Below are positions 20,090 to 29,123 of a stretch of DNA of 64,000 bases, piece after piece (the stretch's first letter is position 1; each line of letters begins with the position of its first letter). The stretch spans positions 4,112,136-4,176,135 of the forward strand of contig NC_073746.1 in assembly GCF_029784135.1 (NCBI RefSeq). The letters run 5' to 3'. The stretch comes from Toxorhynchites rutilus septentrionalis (lineage: Eukaryota; Arthropoda; Insecta; Diptera; Culicidae). The notes below the pieces were generated by a model, which worked only from the letters and a program-made list of their open reading frames with translations, made no database searches and was not told the origin of the DNA. A program made the translations under genes and the position numbers.

Positions 20090-20695
20090 TTTTCCCAGGT
20101 TCCTAAGTTTAGAAGATCATGTTAGGACAGTCATATTCCACTCTGCACAAAGGCAAGCGAGGACAAAAGTACTCGCAGTTTGCATTTATTTGCAGAGCCG
20201 ATTTCCCCAGAAACCTCGGTTTTGAAGTCTGTGTTAGGGAAACACATTTCAATCGGAACAAAAATACCCCCGATTTGTATAAATTCGCAATGCCGATTTC
20301 CCCACGCTCCATGAATTTGAAGAAGTCTGTGTTAGGGAAACACATTCCAGTCGGAACAAAAATACCCCCGACTTGCATGAATTTGAAATACCGCTTTCTC
20401 CAGGCACCTTGGTTTAGAAATCTCTATTAGGGAACACATTTCGGTGGGAAAAAAGCTCCCCCTACTTTCGTGTGTTCTTCTTCTTCTTTTTGGCTTTAAG
20501 AGGGTTTAAACTTTTCAGTTCACTCGCCTCTAGGCTCTTTCGTGTGTTTGCAATGCCGATTTCGCTGCTTGGTTTTAAAGTCTGTGTTAGGGAACATTTT
20601 TCGATGAGAACAAAAGTCCCCCTACTTTCATGTATTTGCAATGCCGATTTCCCCAAGGCTGCTTGGTTTTGATGGCTGTGTTAGGGATACCGTAA
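20090..20695 (+). repeat. Minisatellite, ~95-115 bp period, about 6 units
   Basis: Units carry ATGCCGATTTCCCC, a CTTGGTTTTGAAG stretch, TCTGTGTTAGGGAA and ACAAAARTACCCCC. The TCTGTGTTAGGGA mark recurs near 20113 (diverged), 20228, 20325, 20421, 20581 and 20675. One unit is longer because a 60-bp insert lies at 20477-20536. The array sits inside the TA-flanked element. Confidence 0.85.
20477..20536 (-). mobile_element. Ultra-short retroposon-like insert, copy c
   Basis: This 60-bp insert interrupts a minisatellite unit between 12-bp direct repeats CTTTCGTGTGTT (20465-20476 and 20537-20548). On the minus strand it reads TAGAGGCGAGTGAACTGAAA and then an AGTTT return arm, and it ends in an A/G-rich tail. 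The minisatellite gives an independent empty-site comparison. Confidence 0.77.
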
Positions 20696-21051
20696 ATCGG
20701 GCCAATCAAAACGATGCAGTTAGGGCGTTTAGATAACGCCTAATATTTTACAGTTATTCAAAGGCCGGCTGGAGTGCAAAGCTATTTTACACGACCACGC
20801 TATCCACATGGCTAATGATGCTCTGGCAGTTGTTCAGCAACTACGTGATAATATTGCACCTGATTATATAATGAAGTTGGAAAGTGTTTTCTAATGGCGG
20901 GTTTACATTAGGGAGATCTATAGCTATAGATGGATTTATTCACGTGAAAATAGGTGTAAACGGGTGAGAATAAATATGAGCTTGAGCTTGAGCTTGGGTA
21001 AACTGTACAATTCGTAGTTGCTCTCCGTGATTGACCTGAACCAACCAAATT

Positions 21052-21211
21052 AGGAGGCGATCTGGCGTAGTGGTAACATCCATGCCTCTCACGCTAAAGG
21101 TCACGAGTTCAATTCTCACTCCCGACATTCTTCCAAAAATGGAAGTAAAAGTGACGAACCAGCCAAATGAGTTGAAAGTCACTATAATACAGTAAAAAAA
21201 AAAAAAAAAAA
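21052..21211 (+). mobile_element. tRNA-derived SINE, copy 2
   Basis: It begins GGAGGCGATCTGGCGTAGTGG at 21053, with the A box at about 21062-21072 and the B-box-like GAGTTCAATTC at 21105-21115. An 18-A tail ends at about 21211. The target duplication AACCAACCAAATT (13 bp) lies at 21039-21051 and 21212-21224. It is the cleanest of the three copies. Confidence 0.93.
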
Positions 21212-21519
21212 AACCAACCAAATTGCACAAAGAACACACAGAATGACGCTTGGGACTAGCAAATCATTCTCGTTGTGCAATTTTCGGTGATTTGAGCTTT
21301 CAATGATCAATAACGACGCCGGCCACGTCCTTACAGTCACCAGGGGAAGGGTAGGAATGTTAGTATGATATTCGCCGCCCGAAGGCCGGAAGGGTCGCCT
21401 CTATAGCGTGGTTCCCTAGCGTTTATCATGGAAGGGATAGTTTGTTAGTGGGAAGGGGTAATAATCAGGATTCACTGTGGTAAGTGATGTGATTATGCTA
21501 ACGCAAACTAGAGATCACT

Positions 21520-21790
21520 TGACGAAACGAAAACTTGAAAACCAAATGCATTTCGTAGCCGTGAAGATATTAAAGGGTGACCTGAAAAGGTCTCTGCAAA
21601 AGGATCATAACTATGGTAAGTGAATTAATTTTGTAAGCGTGGACCCAATTACTCGTTGAAACGAAAACTCGAACATCAAATGCATTTCGTAGCAGCTGAA
21701 CGGTAACCTGAAAAGTCTCCTCTGTTCAACGGAGCAAAAACTCGAAAATCAAATGCATTTGAAGATTGAATATATTGAAGGGTCACCTGA
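21520..21790 (+). repeat. Diverged triple repeat inside the retroposon
   Basis: Three blocks share ACGAAAACTCGAAAATCAAA, a TGCATTT core and a following GGTGACCTGAAAAGGTCT-like segment. They lie near 21527, 21660 and 21728. Confidence 0.6.
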
Positions 21791-22833
21791 TAAGGTCTTA
21801 TCAGACTCGGATCGGACTTAATACTTGTGCCTTGTAAACGGGTGAGAATAAATATGATGCACTTATTCGAGGTATATATAACTTGAATAAATTCAGCATA
21901 TGTAAACGCTTGTGAATTTCTCACTGGTGAGAAATCACTAAAGTTGGATGCAGTTCTACTTCAGGTGAATAAATTCACCTAAGATATTAATATATTCATT
22001 ATAGAAGTTCACGCTAGTGTAAACGGTTGATGCGATTTCTATAAATCTCATCATATTTCTTCACATGAATATATCACTAGTCTAAACCCACCCTAAGAGT
22101 AAAAAAGGAGCGCATGAAGGAGAATAATATCTATCTCGGTCTGGGCCGTGTATGTGGCAAGGTATGCGGAAAGCTTATTTGTCTTTTGTTCCGCTCGCTC
22201 GTATTAATCTTATATTGCTGTACCATGTATATTATACAAATGCTTACCAGTATTTGTGAGTCATGACATTTTCTGTTATGTTATGTCTCATTTAATGTCA
22301 TAAATCGGGATGACAAAACATGAGCTAAAATCAATTTTGGGTGTAGGAGAAGCATCCCCACACCATTACATTACCTCCTCCGTGCTTGACTGTAGTCTGA
22401 AAATAGCGTTCCTGCAATCCTTCATAATCCTTATGCCACACTCTTTCGCGCCGCTTTCTGTTGAAATGCTCATATTTCGATTCGTCAGTCCAAAGTACTT
22501 ATTCTCTGAAGTATTTGGGTTTGTTAACATGTTTCAGGGAAAATTCATCCGTTTTAGTTTATTTTCCTTGCTGGTAAACGGACGTTTTTTGTGAATCTGC
22601 TCTTGAGTAAATTCTCAGCTAGTCAACGAGAGGTTTTCTGGAATGACTTTGACTAATACTTTTGAAGATTTCTTCAATATTTTGGATGATTCGTTGATCC
22701 GTCCGGCTATAGGCCTTCCGACGACGCCCTCTTCCGGATCTGTCAGAATGCGAACCGTAAGCTTTGTACTTGTGCACAATTTCACAGACTGCTCCCCGGT
22801 AATCTGCTTCAAATGATCCTGGAGAACAAGATT

Positions 22834-23406
22834 CCCAGGATTTTTAGGGGAGTCTCCGTAGCCACAATGGTTGCACGTTCGCTTAGTAAGCGATCGATCG
22901 TGAGTTCAAAACTCAGGGCCCTTCTTGACCATCTTTGTGTTGTTACAGAATAACTACGTCCACGCAACAATCATCAGCGATGATTGATTGATTCTTTGTT
23001 TTTAAGAGGCTTCGAACTTTTCAGTTCATTCGCCTCTAATCAGCGATGGAGATCGATCAACGGTCGAAATAAGATCGATTCATCCATACAACTGCTCTGC
23101 TCTGCAAGACATATCGGGCTACTGTTATATAAATAACTCAACAATGATCAATCAACTGTCTCCGCTGTCCGGTGGTCTATTTGGATAATGGAAGAACAGA
23201 AGGAATACTCTTACGCCTAAATGGAGACTGTGTAATTGTACTACATACAATGGTATAGAAGGAATACTCTAACGCCGAAAAACTGTGCAACTGTGTAATG
23301 TGCTAATTATAGATATGTTAAACATGTGGCATGTACACGATTAAAATTTCGGCTCTGTTACAGTTAATATGCTAATGAGCCTAAAATAAACAAAAGGGAT
23401 GAAAAA
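22834..23406 (+). mobile_element. Second, longer tRNA-related SINE inserted in Tc1
   Basis: A tRNA-like head has TAGCCACAATGGTTGC (A-box-like, about 22859-22874) and GAGTTCAAAACTC (B-box-like, 22902-22914). It is followed by a body with a GAAGGAATACTC repeat (23199 and 23258) and an A-rich end near 23390-23406. The direct repeat AACAAGATT flanks it (22825-22833 and 23407-23415). Removing it restores the Tc1 frame MEVRNLVLQD. The body also contains the 56-bp insert at 22983-23038. The family differs from the short SINE at 21052. Confidence 0.72.
22983..23038 (-). mobile_element. Ultra-short retroposon-like insert, copy d
   Basis: This 56-bp insert sits inside the SINE between 10-bp direct repeats ATCAGCGATG (22973-22982 and 23039-23048). 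On the minus strand it reads TAGAGGCGAATGAACTGAAA with AGTTCGAAGCCTCT returning. That gives an AGAGGC/GCCTCT outer stem and a GAACT/AGTTC inner stem. Confidence 0.77.
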
Positions 23407-23480
23407 AACAAGATTTCGGACTTCCATGATGATTTTTCCTCCACCCATTCTGGTTTTGTTGAAACAATCGATTTTAATGT

Positions 23481-25107
23481 GCCAACGTAAACAACACATT
23501 GTTTATATCGCGTCAACTGAATCACTGAAAGGTTGACACATTATTTTTTGAGGAAGGCTATTACTTTTGTCATCGCATGATCGCCCACAGTCAAGACCTT
23601 ATGTAAGAAAGTGAACAAAATCTAACAAAAAACTTGTTAATTACTTGAAAAAGTTATAGTTAATATACAAATCTATGAAATTTCGGTAGAAGTTTTTGAT
23701 AAAATAGTCCATAAATTGTAATTTCTCTATATTAGTCAAATCAAAAAGCATGCGTTGCTCATTGAGGTAAGAAAAATAAGCTTTTCTTTCCATATTTCGT
23801 CGGTTTCAACCGTTTGGAGTTTTCAAGTGAGGGAAAAGTGAGCATTATACCTTTTCTATTAGGCAAAATGACCCTATGGAACTTCACGGGAAATAGTAAT
23901 CAGTAGATGATACATTCTCAATGTGCAAGATTCGCATTTGCATCATGTTTAAAAAAAAATTGATGAGGGCGCTGGCCCTTTGGGACGCCAAAATCCAAGG
24001 ATTTTCAATTTTTTGCCGCGTATTATATTTCATCTACCCTAATACACTTTTAATTTTTTGTTACGTATGCCTAGGTGCCCATCCATGCTATACGTTGTTT
24101 TATAGTTATTGCTTAAGGGTGGGTCCCTTTCTGGAAGGTCAACAAATAATTTTTAATTAAATTTGAAACATCAAGGAAAAAAACTGAAAACACTAAATAC
24201 GATCGTTATGCAGATTTCTTTGTTTCCCAATGAGTTCGACAGAAGATTTGAAGATATTTTAAAAATAATATAATTAATGTCATTCCCATTCAATGAAGGA
24301 ATCAACATAGAAGAAATGTCAATGAAATTAAAACGCATTGATTGAAAATGAAATCTTCAATTTTCATGGCGATATATTTTTAAAATCAAGAGAGATGATG
24401 GTCTTGATTGCAAAAGTATTTCAATTTCAAAAATACATTTACTGTACTTTTTGGAATTTCCTCTGCGAGGAGATGTGTTGTTGATAACTTTTTTCGGATA
24501 TACCCGAAAACAATATTTTCTACTATGAATACAATCGAAACAAAACATCGCTCTCCTTCGAGGGATTACGATTTGGCAGCCTGTTTGTAAATAAATTTGA
24601 ATGCGTTTGAACAAAAATATGAATAACATGTCGAACATATACAACCTATTGTTATCAGCGCTTTATCAGATACAAAACAAACATTTAGGTTAAAATACGT
24701 TTAAATTAAAATTGTTCGCAATAAAAATAAAACCATGAAAAATAAAAGAGCCTATTCTTATTATAACTAACTAGTTTTTTATTATAGTCTAACTAGTTTC
24801 GATATTTCTAGCCTTCAAAATATCACAATTTCAAATCTAGTGAAAAAATCGAAAAAAGTGGTACTTTTTGGGACGCCATTTCCATCGTTTACGGGGGGGG
24901 GGGTCTACCCTCACTACGCCGCTGAAGAGAAGACAAAGAGTCATCACGTATCATTGTTAAACACAAGTCTAAATAGTTAAGATCTACATAAATATAAGCC
25001 TAAGTCAAATAAATCTATGACTATAGAAATATATTATTGATAAAAATAACATTTTCTCCATCGTCGCCACGAAGTCCGGAACATTGTTTGTAATAACTTT
25101 AAAGCCC
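23481..25107. other. 1.6 kb AT-rich stretch, no gene recognised
   Basis: Short frames here show no family motifs. A poly(G) run followed by TCTACCCTCACTACGCCGC near 24893-24925 looks like a repeat junction. Confidence 0.4.
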
Positions 25108-25500
25108 GGTGATGTATAGGAGAAGTGTGTAATACGCACCCCCTAAGCGAGAATGGACTTATGTTGACCGTGCTCTTAAAATTTAAGGTAACAACTATGT
25201 CAGTACGTAGATTAGTTAACCCTCAGTCGTCTGTAATCATTATGTATTTTAGATACTGAATAACAAAAGTGTTACGAATATTATTTTGTAAGGCGCCCAA
25301 ATTCTAAATTTCCAATCATACGGTGTTAAATGGCCCAGCAGAAGTATAATATGCCCATGAATTGTTTCTCTCAGAGACTATGAAGCTCAGAGAAACAGCT
25401 TGTATGAATGAGAGATTCCATCAATCTATTCTCTTCATGCCTACCAGCGAAGAAACCGTTTCTCCGGTGAGCATGTTCTCCCAGTATTCGTGCGTTAATT
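25108..25500 (-). repeat. Dispersed repeat, inverted partner of 1589-2035
   Basis: This is the reverse complement of the left block at about 80-90% by eye. It lacks the 54-bp insert and so preserves an empty target site near 25300. Confidence 0.75.
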
Positions 25501-25548
25501 CTCCAGTTCGCGCTCTTGTTTTCCTGCATTCTCTGAGCACATAATATA

Positions 25549-25766
25549 GATGCCAGATGTGAAGACATGTTTTCGTTTTGAAGACATTTAATTTTGTGAA
25601 AACATACTGAGGTCGTTTCAAAGTATGTGAAAACAATTGTTTGTCTGATTCATCGAACATGATTTAGAAATATCGTGATGGTTTGCTCATTTTTGTTCAT
25701 TATGATTATGTTTCAAGACATTTTTTTCGTGTCATGCACAGATATTTGAAAAAATCATCTGGCATC
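25549..25766. mobile_element. Candidate MITE, 11-bp perfect inverted ends
   Basis: GATGCCAGATG at 25549-25559 and CATCTGGCATC at 25756-25766 bracket 196 bp of AT-rich sequence rich in GAAGACAT/GAAAACAT repeats. I could not define a target duplication. Confidence 0.5.
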
Positions 25767-27205
25767 CCTCACACACAAGCCTTTTCTCTCGTAAGAATGT
25801 TTACGGTCGAAAGCGAGCAAATTGCCCCGATCGAGGGTATGCCATACTGCCGATGGTAAGCTGATGCGGAAAATATCAAATTGAAAAGGGAATGAATCCT
25901 TTCTTACCATTTTCTTCATCTGAGATATTCACTGGGAACACGACTCAATAAATATGACCCACAGTTATCGCCTCTGAATCGGTTTCAAGCAACTAAAACC
26001 TTATAGAAATGATGTAGAGAATTACATCGAAAATTGCTTCCGAAGAAAATTATTTTTCTTATTTTTTTAAAGCATATTACTTGCATGGTAGGATTCTATC
26101 ATTGACTAGCACGATTGCTTATATCTATTGCATTTCTATTCTTGCTGGTTTACGAGAAAATCAGGCGGGTCAAACTGACCGGCAGGCGCGTTTTAGACAC
26201 ATCTCCTCTATAATGAGTATTCTATGGCCATTAGTGCTCTTAGTGAAGCGAGTTTCTTAGGAAGACATATATGGGGAGCATAAAATTAACATCGTGACTA
26301 CTCAAGCTAGCATAATCTGCTATGAGTGAGCATACCCTTTCAATCTTCTAAATCAGGTAGCAATATCTACCCGATAGAAACGTGAATTGAACACAAATTA
26401 ATGGGCAACATACAATACAATAACTGATAAATGCCTGTTATCGGTAAATGGAGAATAGTTCATTATCAAAAACACGCATCAACTCACATTGTGAGCTAAC
26501 TCCCGAATGTACGCAAATATATCGAGCTGAAGAAATGGGAAGACCGGGAAGTGACGGCCAACTGGGTGGCTGTACAACTTAACCAGTAAAAACTAGAAGT
26601 GGGTTACATCGTTAATATAACCGCAAGGTGGACGTAGGACTAACGTTGACTTAGCAATAAATAAGTAACAAGCATATAAGTCTTAGACATTTCATCTTTC
26701 GAATAAAGTGATTTTCATACCACTTCGTTTAGCCGGAAAAGAATTATTAATGCTTAAAGAGGGGAATCGATTCCTCCTCGAATATACCCAGCGCAAATAG
26801 TACCCACTCCCCATGCTCCGACACTTGGAATCATCGTTAATCCGGGGCAGGATAATTAACACTTGAGAAGGAATGGATTGCGGAGCTCTATCAAGACGCA
26901 AACTTCAACACCTTGATGAGGCTATTCTGGTGCCCTAGGAAATTTGGTCTGTTTCGCCGATCAGGATTGTAAATTTCATCAGACAGATTATTTCTGATTG
27001 GCACTTATCTCGCTGTAGCCTTCAGTTTACTTCTTCATCAATAAGCGGTAGATAAGCTTGAAGTGTTGTAGAAAAAATGGGGCATATCACAACAGTTCAA
27101 AATAATGGACGCAGTGGTTCACACCCAACATGGGAAAAAAGAGTGTTTCTACACTAGAATACCTCCTCAAGCATTTGGGGGATAAAATTTATAATAACGT
27201 CTTAA
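25767..27205. other. No gene seen; scattered repeat fragments
   Basis: Short frames have no recognisable motifs. Fragments at 26213-26345 and 26600-26660 recur elsewhere in the window (63215-63330 and 19640-19700). A GGTATTCTAGTGTAGAAACA end, in reverse, lies near 27147-27170. Confidence 0.4.
26213..26345 (-). repeat. Repeat fragment, inverted partner at 63215-63330
   Basis: Shared blocks include GAAGACATATATGGGGAGCA, GACTACTCAAGCTAGCATAA and GAGTGAGCATACCCTTT, matched in reverse at about 63215-63315. In the partner the block directly follows an I-clade LINE C-terminal remnant, so it may be LINE 3' untranslated sequence. Confidence 0.6.
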
Positions 27206-27220
27206 AACCACTAACTTTTA

Positions 27221-27367
27221 TATTTTTTTTGCCTATTATAGTGACCTTCTACACATTTTGGTTCGTCATTTTACTTCCATTTTGGGAAAAATGTCGGGAG
27301 TGAGAATTGAACTCTCGATCTTTGTGTGAGAGGCATGGATGTTACCACTACGCCAGATCGCCTCCAA
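27221..27367 (-). mobile_element. tRNA-derived SINE, copy 3
   Basis: It matches copies 1 and 2, with the start (reverse) at CGCCTCC 27361-27367 and the tail as poly(T) at about 27222-27230. The target duplication AACCACTAACTTTTA (15 bp) lies at 27206-27220 and 27368-27382. The body has a few small deletions relative to copy 2. Confidence 0.92.
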
Positions 27368-27490
27368 CCACTAACTTTTAAATTTTGAATTCCGAAATGT
27401 TATTTTAATGAACTAATTCAGACGTATCATACTGTATTTTTTTCAAATAGAAGTAAGAGATGTGTTCTACGTAGCGTACTGTGAGACGTA

Positions 27491-28780
27491 AAGGGTGTGT
27501 CACATCAAATTGCATCACGGAAAAAACGCTGTAGAAATTCGCCCAGTAGACCGATCCTTTTGAAAATTTTAGACAGTAAAATAAAAACTATTAAACAACT
27601 TTTGGCATTTTCTTTTTATTCATACTTCGAGCCCAAGCCCGTATGCTCGTACCTTCCTCTCTACCCCGTCCATAAGGTTCTGTACAACGTCAGGTTGTAG
27701 TTTTTTTTTGAACAGAAATCCATTTTCTCTTGAAGTCCGCCTCCGATTTGACAACTTTTGGATTCTTCCGGAGGGCCTGCTTCATAATCGCCCAATATTT
27801 CTCTATTGGGCGAAGCTCCGGCGCGTTGGGCGGGTTCATTTCCTTTGGCACGAAGGTGACCCCGTTGGCTTCGTACCACTCCAACACGTCCTTTGAATAG
27901 TGGCACGAAGCGAGATCCGGCCAGAAGATGGTCGGGCCCTCGTGCTGCTTCAATAGTGGTAGTAAGCGCTTCTGTAGGCACTCCTTAAGGTAAACCTGCC
28001 CGTTTACCGTGCCGGTCATCACGAAGGGGGCGCTCCGCTTTCCGCAAGAGCAGATCGCTTGCCACACCATGTTCTTTTTGGCAAACTTGGATAGTTTCTG
28101 CTTGCGAATCTCCTCCGGAACGCTGAATTTGTCCTCTGCGGAGAAGAACAACAGGCCCGGCAGCTGACGAAAGTCCGCTTTGACGTAGGTTTCGTCGTCC
28201 ATTACCAGGCAATGCGGCTTCGTCAGCATTTCGGTGTACAGCTTCCGGGCTCGCGTCTTCCTCACCATGTTTTGCTTTTCGTCGCGGTTAGGAGCCTTGT
28301 ATGTACGCAGGCCCTCCCGCTGCTTGGTCCGCTGGACGAATGAACTTGACAAATTCAGCTTATTGGCGACATCCCGGACCGAACTTCTCGGATCACGTCT
28401 AAACTGCTTAACTACGCGCTTGTGATCTTTTTCACTGACGGAGCATCCATTTTTGCCGTTCTTCACCTTCCGGTCGATGGTTAGGTTCTCGAAGTATCGT
28501 TTTAGTACTCTGCTGACCGTGGATTGGACGATTCCCAGCATCTTACCGATGTCCCGATGTGACAACTCCGGATTCTCGAAATGAGTGCACAGGATTGATT
28601 CACGACGCTCTTTTTCGTTCGACGACATTTTTCCAAATTTACGAAAAATTGACAGTAAAGCATGGCCAACGTGATCTATACACTCTTATCTGATTATAAG
28701 CGAAAGCTGAAGATATAATTCCTAAAAATTAAACTTCTACAGCTTTTTTTCCGTGATGCAAGTTGATGTGACACACCCTT
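27491..28780 (-). mobile_element. ITmD37E transposon, copy 3
   Basis: This 1290-bp element is flanked by TA (27489-27490 and 28781-28782). Its length equals copy 1 minus 9 bp (three codons) plus 1 bp (a homopolymer insertion). One TIR has a few substitutions (near 28735-28765). Confidence 0.93.
27690..28628 (-). pseudogene. ITmD37E transposase, C-terminal frameshift
   Basis: The frame starts at ATG 28628 and gives 312 aa. It lacks the residues VQK after LRTYK. The catalytic D, D and E are all present (VMDDETY, FWPDLASCHYS, RPIEKYW). A run of nine A, where copy 1 has eight, after KWISV shifts the frame, so the protein ends in KKTTT and loses the last ~25 residues. The original C-terminus (VVQNLMDG to VRA..LGLEV) is still readable in another frame down to about 27630. 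Confidence 0.87.
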
Positions 28781-28782
28781 TA

Positions 28783-28969
28783 GAACCATGGAAAAGGTCA
28801 CCATAATAAAAACTAAAAAAAAATGGGTCTAATGTTTTGTGATAAGAAACAAAATTGTCACTTTTCTCGAAAATCTGAGAATCACTATATCGATTTGGCA
28901 TGGAATGGTTGCATATGTGCATAAAAAAATTAAATACATTTTTTTTCGATTCGATTTTATACTGACGCT
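28783..28969. other. Spacer before the LINE
   Basis: AT-rich, with no feature. The 5' edge of the LINE could lie in here, but it is not marked by any signal I can see. Confidence 0.35.
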
Positions 28970-29096
28970 TTCAGTAAACGCTTTCAGTAAACATCCTCGC
29001 CATTCTTCTGGGTCATGCTCTGAATCCACAAGTTGCTCGTCTGGAGCAACGGGGCATTTAGTGGAGTGTACGCCATCTCCAGATGAAGATACTTGA
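28970..29096 (+). pseudogene. Possible C-terminal end of LINE ORF1
   Basis: A frame reading SVNAFSKHPRHSSGSCSEST and ending VECTPSPDEDT stops at 29096, 27 bp before the ORF2 start. The position fits the tail of an ORF1 (nucleic-acid-binding protein) in a 5'-truncated LINE. No zinc knuckle is seen, so the call rests on position only. Confidence 0.35.
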
Positions 29097-29123
29097 TCAC
29101 CGAGACGCACGTGTCATGGCAAT

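Larger units (their letters stand above)
20980..21832 (+). mobile_element. Retroposon insertion with 25-bp target duplication
   Basis: The 25 bases at 20955-20979 recur exactly at 21833-21857, bracketing 853 bp that starts GCTTGAGCTTGAGCTTGG and ends AATACTTGTGCC. A target duplication this long points to a non-LTR retroposon. The interior has no coding frame. A GC-richer block at about 21300-21420 includes GCCGCCCGAAGGCCGGAAGG. A diverged triple repeat (ATCAAATGCATTTCGTAG blocks) lies at 21520-21770. A SINE lies within it. I cannot name the family. Confidence 0.68.
20895..22093. mobile_element. TAA-flanked MITE (m3bp type) carrying a retroposon
   Basis: The ends are TGGCGGGTTTACATTAGGGA and, inverted, GGGTGGGTTTAGACTAGTGA. 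TAA lies on both sides (20892-20894 and 22094-22096). Three-bp TWA duplications are typical of PIF/Harbinger-derived MITEs, including the m3bp class known in Aedes. The native length is about 320 bp once the 853-bp insertion and its duplicated target are removed. The interior is rich in TGAATAAATTCAC-like short inverted motifs. Confidence 0.65.
19464..22340. mobile_element. TA-flanked composite insertion inside Tc1
   Basis: The insert begins CACCCAAAC and ends TTTTGGGTG, with TA on each side (19462-19463 and 22341-22342). Removing it joins the Tc1 frame exactly (GCFS to YVEDLVHI). It has short inverted ends, no transposase, a ~100-bp minisatellite at 20090-20695, a MITE, a retroposon and a SINE. 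It is a non-autonomous TA-specific element that later collected other insertions. The TIR is short, so the superfamily is uncertain. Confidence 0.6.
19103..23448 (-). pseudogene. Tc1-family transposase pseudogene in three pieces
   Basis: The start is an ATG at 23448 (MGGGKIIMEVRNLV). It continues after the SINE with EIVHKYKAYGSHSDRSGRGRR, a typical GRPRK-type linker, then KKRPFTSKENK, LWTDESKYEHFNRKRRERVW with the first catalytic Asp, and KHGGGNVMVWGCFS at 22343. After the large insertion it resumes with YVEDLVHIHGVLRTGVYIDI, FQQNNDPKHTAK and EWPPESPDLNPIKNL. Two catalytic acids are substituted: QQDNDPKHTA is QQNNDPKHTA, and PIENLW is PIKNLC. There are several frameshifts and stops. This was dead before or after the insertions and cannot encode an active enzyme. 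Confidence 0.83.
19103..23480 (-). mobile_element. Tc1 element split by nested insertions
   Basis: Minus-strand Tc1 transposase sequence occurs in three pieces that join in order: about 23448-23416, 22833-22343 and 19461-19103. A SINE (22834-23406) separates the first two, with a 9-bp AACAAGATT direct repeat. A TA-flanked element (19464-22340) separates the last two. Neither outer TIR was recognised, so the outer limits are approximate. Confidence 0.75.

Noticed and set aside
20090..20695. CRISPR array
   Set aside because: The repeats are ~100 bp head-to-tail units without distinct spacers, in eukaryotic DNA. It is a minisatellite.
21053..21125. Functional tRNA gene
   Set aside because: A and B boxes are present, but the sequence continues into a SINE body with poly(A) and target duplications, and two more copies exist.
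22902..22914. Second possible tRNA gene near 22850
   Set aside because: The tRNA-like head is attached to a SINE body flanked by direct repeats within a transposon.
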